Shown in pieces: positions 62,270 to 64,000 of a DNA stretch of 64,000 nucleotides. Source of the DNA: Sphingomonas sp. PAMC 26621. Its GTDB lineage: Bacteria > Pseudomonadota > Alphaproteobacteria > Sphingomonadales > Sphingomonadaceae. The stretch is from positions 1-64,000 of the forward strand of contig NZ_AIDW01000052.1 in NCBI RefSeq assembly GCF_000251145.1, written 5' to 3'. Within the stretch, counting starts at the first letter, position 1. Every line of letters begins with the position of its first letter. The position numbers and the translations under genes were made by a program. A model generated the notes under the pieces. It searched no databases. It was not told the DNA's origin and saw nothing but the letters and a program-made list of their open reading frames with translations.

Positions 62270-63440
62270 ATGTACCGGTTAGCAGTAATACAGCTAGCAC
62301 CGGTATTGCGGTAAATACATGAATTATAGCTAATGTACGAATAGGCCGCCACGGGTACTTCAGGCCCAAACCTTCGGTCCTTCGTAAGGGTGAAGTCTTG
62401 ACGGACGCTGCAGGCGGTTGCTGGCGCGTTGAGGGCGCAAATCCCATGACGGCGTTGAAGAGATTACAGCGAATACCGGCAATGCACGGACTACAAGCAT
62501 TGCCGGTCAGCCCCCAGGATGTGGACGAGCAACGTAGCTCCCTCCCCTCCTCCCGCTGGTCGGTACTGTCCGCTATCGACTGAGCGGCCCGAGGGTTAGT
62601 GCGTAGCGTCAGGCTGCGTCAGGATACGCCTGGTCACCGAGGCGGTAGGTATTAGCGGTAATACCCGCGAATATAAATAATCGGGCGAATGCACGCATTG
62701 CAGCGATTGCCCGTGATACAGACAGCGATGGCTGAGGTTCCTTCCAATATCCTCAGTCAAACACCACCACCGGCGATACAGCCCCAAAACCATCCGCTAG
62801 GGCGCAGCGAACGCAAGCTAATGTCGATAAGGTTACCGATAATACCGAGACTTCCTGTAATCCCATAAGCACAGGTACTACGGCTATTATCGATAATGCA
62901 GAAAATGGCTAACGAGTCGTGTCGTCCTCCGCCACTCGCTGCGCCTTTTTACATCAAAAATCCGGTGAGGTTGTGCGCTGGCGATTTCTCAGTCGTGACC
63001 CACAACCAACAGCTCTGAAAGCTATTACGTGTATTACGACACCTACCGGCAATTGCCCGATTACCGGTGCTACAGGTAGCCTCGATTGAAATAGTTCTTC
63101 TCCGCAACTGTTCACTGCGGGTGGTCGCGGCACCGGAGGTTCATCAGACCAAGCCGTTGGACGAAGTACGGTGCTCCGACCTTGAGCATGGGGGGCGAGC
63201 ATCGATAGCGGTAATACACCGAATGCGGGTAGGGGGCGAATTACGGGTAATTCCCGGACTACAAGTGGTGCCACGATTGCAGAGAGCACCGCGAACACCT
63301 GCAATGTTGTCATTACCGGCACTGCCGAGAATATCCACACTGCCCAGATTACCGCTATTATAACGATTACCGGTATGATAGCAGCCTCTCGTTGTATTAC
63401 CGATAATTGGCCAGCGCCGCAGTCGGTAATACCGTTAACA
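62270..63440. repeat. Field of degenerate short repeats upstream of parA (candidate centromere or transfer site)
   Basis: About 1.2 kb with no plausible gene and stops in the plus frames. It is filled with variants of ATTACCGG/ATTGCCGG and their inverses (CGGTAATAC), for example near 62272, 62298, 62473, 62500, 62654, 62834, 63050, 63061, 63208, 63312, 63348, 63366, 63395 and 63424. CGGACTACAAG occurs at 62488 and 63255. Spacing is irregular, often 10-30 bp. Placed immediately before a ParA/VirC1-like gene, it may bind its DNA partner. Confidence 0.55.
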
Positions 63441-63458
63441 CAACGACTAGGGGGTCCG

Positions 63459-64000
63459 ATGCCGGTTATAACCTTGCTCTCACCCAAGGGAGGGGTTGGA
63501 AAGACAACCGCTGCCTTGCTCCTTGCGCTTGAGCTCTCGGACGGCGGTGCGTCGGTCGTAATCGTCGACGCCGATCCGAACTTTCCGCTCGTCAAATGGG
63601 CAGGCTTGCCGGGCAAGCCGGAGAACATTGAGGTCGTCCAGGAGGTCGACGAAGACGCCATCATCGACACTATCGACGAGGCGCAAAAGCGTGCGAGGTT
63701 CGTCATAGTCGACCTTGAGGGCAGGGCCTCTGCGCGTGTGACCAACGCGCTCTTGATGACCCATTTGGCGATCGTGCCGATGCAGGGATCGGTCCTCGAT
63801 AGTGACCAGGCTGCCCGTGCTTTCCAGAGCATTCGGCGCGCCTCGACAGCCGCACGACGGGACATTGCCTTCGTCGGCGTATTCACGCGTACGCCGGCCA
63901 GTTCGCGCATCCGATCGCGAGTTTCGCAGCAGATCGCCGATGGCGTCGAAGAGGCGGGGATCACAACCCTGCCAACATCGATTGCTGAGCGTACCGTCTA
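63459..64000 (+). CDS. ParA/VirC1-like ATPase (3' end outside window)
   Basis: Opens MPVITLLSPKGGVGKTTAAL with a deviant Walker A (KGGVGKT). It continues VVIVDADPNFPLVKWA (Walker A' region), RARFVIVDLEGRAS (Walker B) and LAIVPMQGSVLDSDQAARA. The short first helix region and the DADPNFPLVKW segment resemble VirC1 and small ParA proteins more than large plasmid ParA. It would segregate the plasmid or recruit the transfer complex to the pole. The gene runs off the window. Confidence 0.85.
   Translation, partial: MPVITLLSPKGGVGKTTAALLLALELSDGGASVVIVDADPNFPLVKWAGLPGKPENIEVVQEVDEDAIIDTIDEAQKRARFVIVDLEGRASARVTNALLMTHLAIVPMQGSVLDSDQAARAFQSIRRASTAARRDIAFVGVFTRTPASSRIRSRVSQQIADGVEEAGITTLPTSIAERTV

Noticed and set aside
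62270..63440. CRISPR array
   Set aside because: The repeats are short, degenerate, irregularly spaced and in both orientations; no constant repeat-spacer pattern and no cas genes.
62954..63964. Long open frame on the minus strand across the repeat field and parA
   Set aside because: It runs antisense to the clear ParA gene and through the repeat block, its serine/threonine/arginine-rich composition is that of a shadow frame, and no domain is visible.

Overview
The window looks like part of a large conjugative plasmid from a sphingomonad-type alphaproteobacterium. The reasons are high GC, a VirB/VirD4 transfer system, iteron-flanked RepC-like and RepA (RPA-type) initiators, a ParA/VirC1-like ATPase and a plasmid-type ssb. 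No rRNA, tRNA or CRISPR array was seen. Family assignments come from reading motifs by eye, not from searches.

Layout. 1-2.0 kb is a mobile-element scar: an IS630 transposase end, an IS5-family element without a recognisable right end, a serine-recombinase scrap and the 3' third of an acetate kinase gene. 2.0-35.8 kb is a low-oxygen metabolic and stress island. It holds a single-domain receiver, a FixL/FixJ-type oxygen-sensing pair, a complete N-type F1Fo ATPase operon (atpDCQRBEFAG), and an operon for phosphoketolase, class I aldolase, phosphoglycerate mutase family, GH130-like protein and triose-phosphate isomerase. It continues with a copper-type P-ATPase, a baeRF-like stress protein, DUF2171, SHOCT, PRC-barrel and BLUF proteins, acetyl-CoA hydrolase/transferase, acetyltransferase, two alcohol dehydrogenases, an aldehyde dehydrogenase, a GST, a BON protein, a small K+ channel, an Acg-like nitroreductase remnant and a universal stress protein. 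35.9-36.7 kb holds remnants (DUF1223 gene, IS5 fragment). 36.7-50.8 kb is a virB1-B11/virD4 cluster with plasmid accessory genes. 51-54.6 kb holds regulators and a tandem acetyltransferase. 54.7-57.6 kb is the replication region. 57.7-64 kb has a second IS5, two receivers, a resolvase remnant, ssb, a small membrane protein, a 1.2-kb field of degenerate short repeats and the start of a parA/virC1-like gene.

How it works together. At least thirteen copies of one short motif (consensus CTASGTAGTTYCCG) lie 64-163 bp upstream of the first genes of the island's transcription units, always oriented toward the gene. None was noticed in the transfer or replication regions. The motif resembles FixJ-class binding sites, and the island encodes FixL (with its haem-PAS histidine) and FixJ. 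The simplest reading is one FixLJ regulon for survival without oxygen: substrate-level ATP through phosphoketolase/acetate and CoA-transferase routes, an auxiliary rotary ATPase, redox-balancing dehydrogenases and stress proteins. The content recalls the low-oxygen-activated (lxa) locus of Burkholderia cenocepacia and the DosR regulon of mycobacteria.

Caution. Many otherwise well-preserved genes (fixL, atpD, GH130, tpiA, the P-ATPase, the GST, a small gene upstream of the K+ channel, virB4) each carry a single-base indel, and several others carry an in-frame TAG. Either the plasmid is decaying or the assembly has residual indel errors. Frameshifted genes are listed as pseudogenes with their full homologous span.
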